From the NCBI RefSeq assembly GCF_025200715.1, contig NZ_CP104143.1, forward strand, positions 3,754,501-3,818,500: a DNA stretch of 64,000 bases. The letters run 5' to 3'. Each line of letters begins with the position of its first letter. Positions within the stretch are counted from its first letter, which is position 1. This stretch comes from Rhizobium sullae. GTDB lineage: Bacteria > Pseudomonadota > Alphaproteobacteria > Rhizobiales > Rhizobiaceae. Shown in pieces: positions 35,634-44,600 of this stretch. Below the pieces are notes generated by a model, which worked only from the letters and a program-made list of their open reading frames with translations, did not search any database and was not told the DNA's origin. Position numbers and translations under genes: made by a program.

Positions 35634-36707
35634 ATGAGCATCAAGACGGTCGCCATTGTCGGCTGCGGTATCGGGCGTTCTCATATAGTCGAGGGCTATC
35701 TGCCGCATCCGGATAAGTTTAGGGTCGCAGCCGTCTGCGATCTCAACGAGGAGCGCCTGAACGCCGTCGGCGACGAGTTTGGAATTGAGCGCCGGACGGC
35801 CTCCTTTGCGGAGCTCCTGGCCGATGAGAGTATCGACATCATCGATATCTGCACACCTCCTGGCATCCATCGTGAACAGGTGGTGGCAGCGCTTGCTGCG
35901 GGAAAGCATGTCGTCTGCGAAAAGCCGCTGACCGGCTCGCTTGCCGCTGTCGACGAGATCATGGAGGCGGAAAAGGGCGCCAAGGGCACTCTGATGCCGA
36001 TCTTTCAGTATCGCTACGGCGATGGCATTCAGAAGGCGAAACACATCATCGATGCCGGCATAGCCGGCAAGTTCTACATGGGCGCCGTCGAAACCTTCTG
36101 GCTGCGCAAGCCGGAATATTACACGGTCCCCTGGCGCGGCAAATGGGCGACTGAACTCGGCGGCGTGCTCGTAACCCATGCGCTGCACCTGCATGACATG
36201 CTCTTCCATCTCGCAGGTCCCGCCGCCCGCGTCTTTGGCAGGGTTGCCACTCGTGTCAATGACATCGAGGTGGAAGATTGCGCCTCCGTCAGCCTTTTGA
36301 TGCAAAATGGCGCTTTCGTTTCACTTTCCTGCACGCTGGGTTCGCAGCAGCAGATCAGCCGGCTGCGGCTGCATTTCGAAAACGTTACTTTCGAAAGCAA
36401 CCACGATCCCTACGCGCCAGGCAAGGGGCCGTGGCAGATCATCGCCGCGAATGACGAAGTGCAGGCAAGGATCGACGCTGCCATTGGCGACTTGCCGCCG
36501 GTTGCGCCGCGGTTCAACACGCAGATGGCCCACTTTCATGAACACCTCAGCGGCAAGGGTCCGTTGCCGGTCACGAGCGCCGATGCGCGGCGTGCGCTGG
36601 AACTAGTAACTGCAATTTATCAATCGTCCGATAGCGGCGCAGACATTGCGCTGCCCATCGGACCGGACAGCCCGAAGTACGCCGACTGGCGTGCAAAAAC
36701 GAGATAA
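35634..36707 (+). CDS. Gfo/Idh/MocA-family oxidoreductase within transporter operon
   Basis: A 357-residue dehydrogenase: VAIVGCGIGRSHIVEGY is the nucleotide-binding start and VVCEKPLTGSLAAVDEI the family's EKP motif. A late HALHLHDMLFHLAGP carries candidate catalytic histidines. I start at 35634 after GGGAAGTGAG; nearer in-frame ATGs (35616, 35622) are possible. It lies between the permease and ATPase genes, so it should act on the imported substrate directly. Confidence 0.9.
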   Translation: MSIKTVAIVGCGIGRSHIVEGYLPHPDKFRVAAVCDLNEERLNAVGDEFGIERRTASFAELLADESIDIIDICTPPGIHREQVVAALAAGKHVVCEKPLTGSLAAVDEIMEAEKGAKGTLMPIFQYRYGDGIQKAKHIIDAGIAGKFYMGAVETFWLRKPEYYTVPWRGKWATELGGVLVTHALHLHDMLFHLAGPAARVFGRVATRVNDIEVEDCASVSLLMQNGAFVSLSCTLGSQQQISRLRLHFENVTFESNHDPYAPGKGPWQIIAANDEVQARIDAAIGDLPPVAPRFNTQMAHFHEHLSGKGPLPVTSADARRALELVTAIYQSSDSGADIALPIGPDSPKYADWRAKTR

Positions 36708-36728
36708 CGGACCAGGAGGGTTTAGAAG

Positions 36729-37805
36729 ATGGCAACAGGTGTCGTTCTTCAGAAGGTCGAAAAGCGCTACGGGTCGCTGGATGTCATCCATGGCATCGAC
36801 CTCACGATCGATCCCGGCGAGTTCGTGGTCTTCGTCGGCCCGTCCGGCTGCGGCAAGTCCACGCTGCTGCGTATGATTGCGGGCCTGGAGGAGATTTCCG
36901 GCGGCGGCCTGCTGCTCGACAACGAGCGCATGAACGAAGTGGCGCCTGCCAAGCGCGGCATCGCCATGGTCTTCCAGTCCTATGCGCTCTATCCGCATAT
37001 GTCGGTCTACAAAAATCTCGCCTTCGGTTTGGAGACGGCCGGCTACAAGAAGGCTGAGATCGAGCCGAAGGTGCGCCGTGCCGCTGAAATCCTGCAGATC
37101 GAAAAGCTCTTGGAGCGCAAGCCGAAGGCTTTGTCTGGCGGTCAGCGCCAGCGCGTCGCGATCGGCCGCGCTATCGTGCGTGAACCGCGCATCTTCCTTT
37201 TCGACGAGCCGCTGTCGAACCTTGATGCGGAACTTCGCGTCCAGATGCGCGTCGAAATTTCCCGCCTGCACCGCAATCTCGGCAACACGATGATCTACGT
37301 CACGCACGACCAGGTCGAAGCCATGACCATGGCGGACAAGATCGTTGTGCTGAATTCGGGCCGCATCGAGCAGGTCGGAGCTCCGCTCGACCTCTACAAC
37401 AATCCGGCAAATCGCTTTGTCGCAGGATTCATCGGCAGCCCAAAGATGAATTTCCTGAAGGCGAAGATCGAGCAGGTCAATGACAGTGACACGACGATCA
37501 ACGTCTGCGGCGGTTCGATCCGCCTGCCGCGCCGCCTGAAAGGTTCGGCCGGTCAGGAGGTTACCTTCGGCATCCGTCCGGAACACTTGTCGGTGGCCGA
37601 TGGTGGTATTGCACTTGCGACCGTCAATATCGACCTGGTCGAACACCTCGGCGGAGCCACCATGCTCTATACGAAGACACCGGACAGTCAGCAAATGACG
37701 GTGGCTCTGGATGGCCAGCAGAAGGTCGAGCGCGGCGCGAATGTGACGGCCTCTTTCGACCCCGCTCGCTGTCACGTCTTCGCGGCTTCGGGCGCCACGA
37801 TATAA
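36729..37805 (+). CDS. Sugar ABC transporter ATP-binding protein (UgpC/MsmX type)
   Basis: A 358-residue CUT1 ATPase. Walker A is GPSGCGKST, signature LSGGQRQR, Walker B IFLFDEPLSNLD, and switch TMIYVTHDQVEAM. A C-terminal TOBE/MalK-type regulatory domain starts after NRFVAGFIGSPKMNF. ATPases of this type often serve several CUT1 importers, so it could also energise transport with the orphan binding protein at 21656. Confidence 0.95.
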   Translation: MATGVVLQKVEKRYGSLDVIHGIDLTIDPGEFVVFVGPSGCGKSTLLRMIAGLEEISGGGLLLDNERMNEVAPAKRGIAMVFQSYALYPHMSVYKNLAFGLETAGYKKAEIEPKVRRAAEILQIEKLLERKPKALSGGQRQRVAIGRAIVREPRIFLFDEPLSNLDAELRVQMRVEISRLHRNLGNTMIYVTHDQVEAMTMADKIVVLNSGRIEQVGAPLDLYNNPANRFVAGFIGSPKMNFLKAKIEQVNDSDTTINVCGGSIRLPRRLKGSAGQEVTFGIRPEHLSVADGGIALATVNIDLVEHLGGATMLYTKTPDSQQMTVALDGQQKVERGANVTASFDPARCHVFAASGATI

Positions 37806-37874
37806 AGCCTGTGCTGCTTGACAGCTAAGCCTGCTCTGGCCCATCCTTCGAGGGCGGGTTGCGAGGGGGAAAGC

Positions 37875-38750
37875 GTGACGCCTGAAGATAGGATTCATGC
37901 ACTTGGCATCTGGCAGGGCCCGATCGAAATTGCACCGATTGCCGGCGGCATTACCAACCGGAACTATCTCGTAACGGATCGCGCTTGCCGCCGCGTCGTG
38001 CGCCTCGGTGACGATATCGCGATCCACCACATTAACCGCCGCAACGAGCTTGCGGCGAGCTTGGCAGCCCACGCCGCGGGACTTTCACCCGCAGTCATCC
38101 ATCATGAACCCGGCGTGCTCGTCCTCAATTTCATCGAAGCGCGGGCTTTGACGGCGGCAGACATCCAGGATGTGCGGGTGCTCGCGCGCGTCGTGCCTCT
38201 GGTCCGCGCCTGCCATCGGCACGTCGCCCGCCATTTCCGCGGCCAGGCGATGATTTTCTGGGTTTTCCATGTCATCCGCGACTATGCCGCCACTCTGACT
38301 GCCGCCGAAAGCGGCTATACGCAGATGCTGCCAGCGCTTCTCGAAAAGGCCGAAATCCTCGAGCAGGCCGCCGGGCCTTTCGATATCGCCTTCGGCCATA
38401 ATGACCTTCTTGCTGCGAACTTCCTCGATGACGGCAAGCGTCTCTGGCTGATCGATTGGGACTACGCGGGCTTCAACACGCCGCTTTTTGATCTCGGCGG
38501 TCTCGCGTCGAACAACGAACTCTCGAAAGATGCCGAGCGGCAAATGCTGGAGACCTATTTCGACCGGCCGCTGACGGGGGATCTTTGGCGGCGCTATAAC
38601 GCCATGAAGTGTGCATCGCTGCTGCGCGAGACGCTGTGGAGCATGGTCTCGGAAATCCACTCCACCATCGATTTCGACTACGCCGCCTATACGGCCGAAA
38701 ACCTCGCGCGCTTCAAGCGCGCCTATAAGGCATTTGAACGGGATCAGTAA
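37875..38750 (+). CDS. Choline/ethanolamine-kinase-like phosphotransferase
   Basis: A 291-residue protein of the APH/choline-kinase superfamily. A degenerate nucleotide loop (IAGGITNRNYLV) is followed by the Brenner motif FGHNDLLAANFL and the metal-binding IDWDYAGFNTPLFDLGG, all highly diagnostic. I choose the GTG at 37875, preceded by GAGGGGGAAAGC; the ATG-type start upstream lacks such a site. Two bases separate it from the FAD enzyme gene. Substrates in the family are amino alcohols or sugars; which one applies here is unknown. Confidence 0.85.
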   Translation: MTPEDRIHALGIWQGPIEIAPIAGGITNRNYLVTDRACRRVVRLGDDIAIHHINRRNELAASLAAHAAGLSPAVIHHEPGVLVLNFIEARALTAADIQDVRVLARVVPLVRACHRHVARHFRGQAMIFWVFHVIRDYAATLTAAESGYTQMLPALLEKAEILEQAAGPFDIAFGHNDLLAANFLDDGKRLWLIDWDYAGFNTPLFDLGGLASNNELSKDAERQMLETYFDRPLTGDLWRRYNAMKCASLLRETLWSMVSEIHSTIDFDYAAYTAENLARFKRAYKAFERDQ

Positions 38751-38751
38751 T

Positions 38752-41202
38752 ATGACGAAGGAATTACCGAAGACAGCAAAGGCCGTGGTCATCGGCGGTG
38801 GCATCATCGGCTGCTCGACTGCCTATCATCTGGGCAAGCTTGGCTGGACGGATACGGTGCTGCTTGAGCGCAAGAAGCTCACTTCGGGAACCACCTTCCA
38901 TGCCGCAGGCCTTGTCGGCCAGCTCCGCACCAGTGCCAACATCACCCAGCTGCTTGGCTATTCCGTCGATCTCTACAAGAAACTGGAAGCTGAAACAGGT
39001 CTCGGCACCGGCTGGAAGATGAACGGCGGCTTACGGCTTGCCTGCAATGAGGAGCGCTGGACGGAGGTGAAGCGGCAGGCAACGACGGCGCAGTCTTTCG
39101 GCCTCGACATGCGGTTGCTCACTCCCCAGGAAGCCTTCGAACTCTGGCCATTGATGACGATCGACGACCTTGTCGGCGCGGCCTATCTACCGACCGACGG
39201 CCAGGCCAACCCGTCCGATATCACGCAAGCGCTGGCGAAAGGCGCACGCATGTCCGGCGTCTCGATCTTCGAAGATACGGAAGTCCTCGACCTCGACATC
39301 GACAAGGGAAAGCTCCGCGCCGTCATCACCGAAAAGGGTCGCATCGAATGCGAGCGCGTCGTAGTCTGCGCTGGCCAATGGACCCGGGCTTTCGCTGCCC
39401 GTTTTGGCGTCAACGTGCCGCTCGTATCCGTCGAGCACCAATACATCATCACCGAATCCTTCGGCGTCCCGTCGAATTTGCCGACGCTGCGTGATCCTGA
39501 TCGTCTGACCTATTACAAGGAGGAGGTCGGCGGCATCGTCATGGGCGGCTATGAGCCGAACCCGATCCCTTGGGCCGTGGACGGTATTCCGGAAGGTTTC
39601 CACTACACGCTGCTCAACAGCAACTTTGATCATTTCGAGCAGATCATGGAACAGGCGTTGGAGCGGGTTCCGGGCCTGCAGAAGGCCGGGGTCAAACAAC
39701 TCTTGAACGGGCCTGAGAGTTTCACGCCCGATGGCAATTTCATTCTCGGCGAAGCGCCGGAACTGAAGAATTTCTTCGTCGGTGCCGGTTTCAATGCCTT
39801 TGGCATCGCCTCCGGCGGCGGTGCCGGCATGGCGCTTGCCGAGTGGGTGGCCAAAGGTGAGCCGCCTTACGATCTCTGGCCGGTCGACATCCGCCGCTTC
39901 GGCCGCCCCCACTTCGATACCGACTGGGTGCGCACCCGGACGCTCGAAGCTTATGGCAAGCATTATACGATGGCCTGGCCTTTCGAGGAGCATTTGAGCG
40001 GCCGCCCCTGCCGCAAATCGCCGCTTTACGATCGCCTCAAGGCGCAAGGCGCCTGCTTCGGTGAAAAGCTCGGCTGGGAACGTCCGAACTGGTTTGCCGA
40101 TCTCTTCGCCAACGAGGAGCCGAAGGACGTCTACACCTATGGCCGTCAGAACTGGTTCGATGCCGTCGGCCGCGAACACAAGGCCGTTCGCGAAGCGGCT
40201 GTCATCTTCGATCAAACATCTTTTGCAAAGTTTGTTCTCAAGGGGAGGAATGCGGAGGCCGCCCTTTCGTGGATCGCTTCGAACGACGTCGCCAAGCCGG
40301 CCGGATCGCTCACCTACACGCAGATGCTGAACGACAGGGGCGGCATCGAATGCGACGTCACCGTCGCTCGCATTGCCGAGAACGAATTCTACATCGTTAC
40401 CGGCACCGGCTTTGCTACCCACGATTTCGATTGGATTTCCCGCAGCATCCCGGCGGACATGCAGGCCGAGCTTGTCGATGTGACATCAGCCTATTCGGTT
40501 CTTTCCTTGATGGGGCCGAATTCCCGCGCTGTCCTCGAGAAAGTCACTGCCAGTGATGTGTCCAATGCCGCCTTTCCGTTCAGCCGGGTGAAGACCATCG
40601 GCATCGCCGGCTGCCCCGTCAGGGCGCTGCGGATCACCTATGTCGGCGAATTGGGCTATGAACTCCATGTCCCCGTCGAATATGCAACGACAGTCTATGA
40701 TTCCTTGATGGCGGCGGGCCGTGATTTCGGCCTTATCAATGCCGGCTACCGTGCCATCGAAAGCTGCCGATTGGAAAAAGGTTATCGTGCCTGGGGCTTG
40801 GATATTGGCCCCGATCACACGCCAGTCGAGGCGGGACTCGCCTGGGCCGTCAAGACGAAAAAGAATATGGCCTTCCGCGGCCGTGAAGCGATTGAGCGCC
40901 AGCTCTCTGGTGACGTAAAGAAGGTGCTCGCCTGCGTCGTGCCGGACGATCCGGAGACCGTCCTACTCGGCCGCGAAACCATTTATCGGAATGGAAAGCG
41001 CGTCGGCTGGCTCTCCAGCGGCGGCTTCGGCTACACGATCGGCAAGCCGATCGGCTACGGCTACATCCGCAATCCCGACGGCGTGACTGAGGATTTCGTG
41101 CTGTCGGGAACTTATGAACTGGACGTTGCAAGGGAGCGCGTCCCCTGCACGGTTTCGCTGAAACCGCTCTATGACCCGGAGATGAAGCGCATCAAGGTTT
41201 AG
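38752..41202 (+). CDS. FAD-dependent oxidoreductase with C-terminal GcvT domain (dimethylglycine/sarcosine dehydrogenase-like)
   Basis: An 816-residue two-domain enzyme. The N-terminal DAO domain has the FAD-binding VVIGGGIIGCSTAYHLG (residues 12-28) and a TTFHAAGL segment whose histidine (H50) corresponds to the covalent FAD site of dimethylglycine dehydrogenase. After about residue 430 comes a GcvT/aminomethyltransferase domain that in relatives passes the one-carbon unit to tetrahydrofolate (SLMGPNSRAVLEKV, then RALRITYVGELGYELHVP and ESCRLEKGYRAWGLDIGPDHTP). The family oxidises N-methylglycines. Its position as last gene of a sugar-importer operon is odd and suggests an N-methylated or amine-bearing sugar compound. 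Confidence 0.9.
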   Translation: MTKELPKTAKAVVIGGGIIGCSTAYHLGKLGWTDTVLLERKKLTSGTTFHAAGLVGQLRTSANITQLLGYSVDLYKKLEAETGLGTGWKMNGGLRLACNEERWTEVKRQATTAQSFGLDMRLLTPQEAFELWPLMTIDDLVGAAYLPTDGQANPSDITQALAKGARMSGVSIFEDTEVLDLDIDKGKLRAVITEKGRIECERVVVCAGQWTRAFAARFGVNVPLVSVEHQYIITESFGVPSNLPTLRDPDRLTYYKEEVGGIVMGGYEPNPIPWAVDGIPEGFHYTLLNSNFDHFEQIMEQALERVPGLQKAGVKQLLNGPESFTPDGNFILGEAPELKNFFVGAGFNAFGIASGGGAGMALAEWVAKGEPPYDLWPVDIRRFGRPHFDTDWVRTRTLEAYGKHYTMAWPFEEHLSGRPCRKSPLYDRLKAQGACFGEKLGWERPNWFADLFANEEPKDVYTYGRQNWFDAVGREHKAVREAAVIFDQTSFAKFVLKGRNAEAALSWIASNDVAKPAGSLTYTQMLNDRGGIECDVTVARIAENEFYIVTGTGFATHDFDWISRSIPADMQAELVDVTSAYSVLSLMGPNSRAVLEKVTASDVSNAAFPFSRVKTIGIAGCPVRALRITYVGELGYELHVPVEYATTVYDSLMAAGRDFGLINAGYRAIESCRLEKGYRAWGLDIGPDHTPVEAGLAWAVKTKKNMAFRGREAIERQLSGDVKKVLACVVPDDPETVLLGRETIYRNGKRVGWLSSGGFGYTIGKPIGYGYIRNPDGVTEDFVLSGTYELDVARERVPCTVSLKPLYDPEMKRIKV

Positions 41203-41253
41203 CTCTCGCCACTCAGCAGTCCCTCAAATGTCGACGGGACGTCTACCACAAGC

Positions 41254-41283
41254 TCCTCATCCTGTGACAAGCACAGGTGAGGA
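41254..41283. terminator. Stem-loop between convergent operons
   Basis: TCCTCA-T-CCTGTG pairs with CACAGG-TGAGGA (12 pairs, one bulged T) with loop ACAAG, between the ends of the FAD-enzyme gene and uxuB. No T-run, so it may be a rhizobial intergenic hairpin rather than a classical terminator. Confidence 0.45.
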
Positions 41284-41309
41284 TCAGGTATTGCGGATGA
41301 GCCAACCAC

Positions 41310-42764
41310 TCAAATCAACGGCAGCCTATTGTCCTGGATCAAAATCTCCAGCTTGTTCGCCACATCTTCGGTCCACGCGACATTCTTCGTCAATGCTGCC
41401 GGAAAGAGCCCTGGCAAGTGGAAAAGTGTCCCTGACACGGCGCCGCCGTTTCGTGGCACATCTGCAAGCAGAGCCGCGATTTCGCCAGCGCGCGGATCAC
41501 GCAACTCGTAGCCTTTGCCGTTCCGGTCGATGCCCAGCGCGTAGCGCATCCAGGCAGCGACTGCGATTGCATAAGTCTCCGCCTTGCCGCCTTGAGCAAG
41601 GGCTTCCGTTGCCGGCTCCAGCAGACGCTGCGGCAGTTTCTGCGTCCCGTCCATGGCGATCTGATAGGTGCGGTGCGCGATCGCCTTATTTGCAAAGCGT
41701 GCTATGAGTTCGTCCGCATAGTGCTCGAGATTGATCCCTGGAACGGGATCCAGGGTCGCAGCTGCCGCGCTCATGTGCCGTCGCGCAAGCGCTGCCAATC
41801 CGGCATCTTCCATAACATCGCGGACATATTCATAGCCGCCTATATATCCGAGATAAGCGAGCAGGGAATGCGCCCCGTTCAGCATCCGAAGCTTCATCTT
41901 CTCGTAAGCCGAAACCTCTTCGACCATCAACGCACCAGCCTTCTCCCAGGTCGGGCGGCCATTGGCGAAATGGTCCTCGATTACCCATTGCGTGAAGGGT
42001 TCGGTTTCGATTGCCGCGAGATCCTGGCGCCCAGTCAGGCGCTCGGCATCGGCATAGGTAACGTCTGTACTGGCCGGGGTGATGCGATCCACCATCGTGG
42101 AGGGAAAGGGCACCTTCTGTTCGATCCAGTCGTGCAGCGAAGGATCGACACGGCTCGCGAATTCGAGAACCAGACGCTTGAGGACTGCGCCGTTGCTTGG
42201 CAGGTTGTCGCAGCTGAGCGCCGTGAAGGGTGCGATCCCCTTTTTCCGCCGCCGGGACAGCCCTTCGACAAGATAGCCGACAACGCCGCGCGGCGTATGC
42301 GGATGGATAAGATCGGCGGCGATGTCAGGATGGTTGAGATCGAGACCCCCGGTAAGGGTATCCAGACCATAGGCCTTCTCCGTCACTGTCAAGCTGACGA
42401 TGCGGATTGCCGGATCTTCCAACCGCTCAAGCAGCCCTGCCGGATCACGCGTTGCGACGTGCGCCTTCAGGATGGGGCCGATCACCTGCGCTGTCGTTCC
42501 CGAGGTATCACGGATCAGCATCGTATAGAGGCCGTTCTGCTCGTTCAGGTGATCCGCAACATCTGCGGTGCGCAGGCTTGCGACTTCAATGCCCCATTCG
42601 CCGCCGGTGGCTGCAAGTGCCTTATCAGTAAAGGGCGCAAAATGCGCACGGAAGAAGGCGCCGGGGCCGAGATGCAGGATGCCGCTTTTCAGCTTGCTCC
42701 GGTCATAGGCCGGAAGCTTTGCCGTCGGCGCAAGGCCGGTCAGGTTTTGCAGTCGCTCCGTCAC
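41310..42764 (-). CDS. uxuB: Mannitol dehydrogenase-family protein, probable fructuronate reductase
   Basis: A 484-residue long-chain polyol dehydrogenase. It begins with SGILHLGPGAFFRAHFAPF (nucleotide binding) and has the conserved SLTVTEKAYG, then FTALSCDNLPSNG and the catalytic lysine block KLRMLNGAHSLLAYLGYIGGYEYV. The family includes fructuronate reductase, mannitol and arabitol dehydrogenases. Its start overlaps the uxaC stop by four bases (ATGA), which argues for fructuronate to mannonate, the step after UxaC. The later steps (mannonate dehydratase, KDG kinase) are not in this window. Confidence 0.85.
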   Translation of the reverse strand: MTERLQNLTGLAPTAKLPAYDRSKLKSGILHLGPGAFFRAHFAPFTDKALAATGGEWGIEVASLRTADVADHLNEQNGLYTMLIRDTSGTTAQVIGPILKAHVATRDPAGLLERLEDPAIRIVSLTVTEKAYGLDTLTGGLDLNHPDIAADLIHPHTPRGVVGYLVEGLSRRRKKGIAPFTALSCDNLPSNGAVLKRLVLEFASRVDPSLHDWIEQKVPFPSTMVDRITPASTDVTYADAERLTGRQDLAAIETEPFTQWVIEDHFANGRPTWEKAGALMVEEVSAYEKMKLRMLNGAHSLLAYLGYIGGYEYVRDVMEDAGLAALARRHMSAAAATLDPVPGINLEHYADELIARFANKAIAHRTYQIAMDGTQKLPQRLLEPATEALAQGGKAETYAIAVAAWMRYALGIDRNGKGYELRDPRAGEIAALLADVPRNGGAVSGTLFHLPGLFPAALTKNVAWTEDVANKLEILIQDNRLPLI

Positions 42765-44176
42765 AGTTTGTACGCCTTTTTCGCATTGTCATAAGAAAGC
42801 TCGCGGGCCACGATTTCGGCGTCCTTCTTTGAAATCCGGTGCTCCACTGCGAGCTGCGCCAGGAAGCGGCAGACCTCGCGGCGCCAGACGTCGTGGCGGG
42901 CGGGGATTGAAAGCAGTGCCCGCGTATCGTCGTTGAAGCCGGCGAGATTGGCAAAGCCTGCCGTTTCAACGACCTGGTCGAGATAGCGGCGGATGCCGTT
43001 CGGGCTGTCATAGAACCACCAGGGCGGGCCGATCATCAGGCACTCCCAGTGTCCGGCCATCGGCGCCAGTTCCCGGGCATAGGTCGTCTCGTCGAGTGTG
43101 AAGAGCAGAACCCTGAGACCCGGCGCGTGGCCGTGTTTCGAAAGCAGGGCGTTCAAGCCGCCGACCCAGTCCGTGCGTGTCGGAATATCAGCGCCCATGT
43201 TCGGGCCGCGCGTCTGGAAAAGCCCGCCGTCGGTGTTTCGGCGCGAGCCGGCATGAATTTGCATCACCATACCGTCTTCGGCGGAGAGTCCGGCCATCTC
43301 CGTCATCATCAGGCCGCGGAAGAGCTCGGCATCTGCGGAAGAAAGAGGGCCTTTCAGCGCTGTGTCGAGCAGCGCCTGCTTGTCAGCAAGCGGGAGATCG
43401 GCGGTAAAGGCCGTCGGCACGCCATGGTCCGTGGCTGTCGCTCCGAACTGGCGGAAATAGGCGCGGCGCTTGCGGTGCGCATCGACCATCCCATCCCACC
43501 GGGTAACATCGGCGCCGGTGATCTCGCCGAATTGCAGGAGATTAGCGCGGAAGCCGACGGCATCTGGATCGGTGACACTGTCCGGCCGATACGTGGTGCG
43601 CACGCGGCCGATCCAGCCCTCCGCCGCCATCTTCTGGTGATGCGTCAACGGATCGAGCGCGCCTTCCGTCGTCGCAATCGTTTCGATCCCGAAGCGCTTG
43701 TGCAGCGCGCGCGGGCGGAACTCGGGAAGCGCCAATTGTGCGTTGATGTGGTCATAAAGCTTATCGGCATTATCCGGCGTCAGCGGTTCGTCGCAGCCAA
43801 GAACGGACGACATCGCATGATCGACCCAGAGGCTCGATGGCGTGCCGCGGAAAAGGTGATACTGCGCCGCAAAGGCCCGCCAGATCGCCCGGCCCGATGC
43901 CACCGGCTTGCCGTCGAGCCGCGGCACGCCGAGGTCGTCGAGCTTAACGCCGACGCTGTGTAGCATTCGAAAAAGATAGTGATCGGGAATGACAAGCAGC
44001 GAAGCCGCATCCTCGAAAGGCTTGTCCTCGGCAAACCATGAGGGTTCGGTGTGTCCGTGCGGGCTGACGATCGGCAGATTGCGAACCGTCTCGTAAAGGT
44101 CGCGTGCGATGGTCCGCGTTGCCGGATCGGCCGGAAAGAGCCGGTCCGGATGAAGAAGGCCTTTTCCTACATCCAT
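42761..44176 (-). CDS. uxaC: Uronate (glucuronate/galacturonate) isomerase
   Basis: A 471-residue amidohydrolase-superfamily isomerase that converts glucuronate to fructuronate (or galacturonate to tagaturonate). The N-terminal metal site is in LPIVSPHGHTEPSWF; IQIHAG-like sequence appears as MVMQIHAGSRRN, and the late AGFNDDTRALLSIPARHDVWRR is highly conserved. GGGAGGAAATCTG precedes the ATG. It is the first gene of the two-gene operon; 62 bases upstream of its start lies the AGTAACTAAACGGTT sequence shared with the TetR-linked operons, so uronate isomerisation appears co-regulated with the importer. Confidence 0.93.
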   Translation of the reverse strand: MDVGKGLLHPDRLFPADPATRTIARDLYETVRNLPIVSPHGHTEPSWFAEDKPFEDAASLLVIPDHYLFRMLHSVGVKLDDLGVPRLDGKPVASGRAIWRAFAAQYHLFRGTPSSLWVDHAMSSVLGCDEPLTPDNADKLYDHINAQLALPEFRPRALHKRFGIETIATTEGALDPLTHHQKMAAEGWIGRVRTTYRPDSVTDPDAVGFRANLLQFGEITGADVTRWDGMVDAHRKRRAYFRQFGATATDHGVPTAFTADLPLADKQALLDTALKGPLSSADAELFRGLMMTEMAGLSAEDGMVMQIHAGSRRNTDGGLFQTRGPNMGADIPTRTDWVGGLNALLSKHGHAPGLRVLLFTLDETTYARELAPMAGHWECLMIGPPWWFYDSPNGIRRYLDQVVETAGFANLAGFNDDTRALLSIPARHDVWRREVCRFLAQLAVEHRISKKDAEIVARELSYDNAKKAYKL

Positions 44177-44237
44177 CAGATTTCCTCCCTGATAGCACAG
44201 GGCCTACCCCACCTGAGCAAGGACGGCAAGCCCTATT

Positions 44238-44255
44238 AGTAACTAAACGGTTCAC
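44238..44255. promoter_or_regulatory. Candidate TetR operator, copy 3 (upstream of uxaC)
   Basis: AGTAACTAAACGGTTCAC: the first 15 bases are identical to the copy at 31534, while the right arm is imperfect (GTTCAC in place of GTTACT). It lies 62 bases ahead of the uxaC start codon on the minus strand. Confidence 0.65.
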
Positions 44256-44344
44256 TTTCGGAATCGTTCTTCGCGAACCTCGAAAGCATTGACGCAAAGA
44301 CCTATTTCCGCTTTGGAAAGGGAGCAATTGCCGGGAGAAAACCA

Positions 44345-44554
44345 ATGTCTGACGAAGCAGGTCAAATCACCAAACTTGAGGAAATGGTCGCCCATCAGGC
44401 AAAGACGATCGATGAGCTTTCCGACCAACTCGCGGAGCAATGGAAGGTGGTCGAGCAGATGCGCACCAAGCTCGACCGGCTGACGGAGCGCTTTCTGTCG
44501 CTCGAGGAGCATTCCCTCGAAGCCCCGCCGATTACGCGCCCGCCGCACTATTGA
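44345..44554 (+). CDS. slyX: SlyX-family protein
   Basis: A 69-residue small cytoplasmic coiled-coil protein. Heptad-like EDG of hydrophobics in ITKLEEMVAHQAKTIDELSD and the family's C-terminal PPHY identify it. GGGAG lies ahead of the ATG. Function of SlyX is not settled. Transcribed alone and followed by a strong terminator shared with gabD. Confidence 0.88.
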   Translation: MSDEAGQITKLEEMVAHQAKTIDELSDQLAEQWKVVEQMRTKLDRLTERFLSLEEHSLEAPPITRPPHY

Positions 44555-44563
44555 CCGGCAGAA

Positions 44564-44591
44564 AAAAGGGCGCCGTGCGTGGCGTCCTTTT
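44564..44591. terminator. Bidirectional intrinsic terminator of slyX and gabD
   Basis: AAAAGGGCGCC pairs with GGCGTCCTTTT (one G-T pair) around GTGCGT, with A/T runs at both ends, between convergent slyX and gabD. Confidence 0.8.
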
Positions 44592-44600
44592 GCGTTCGGT

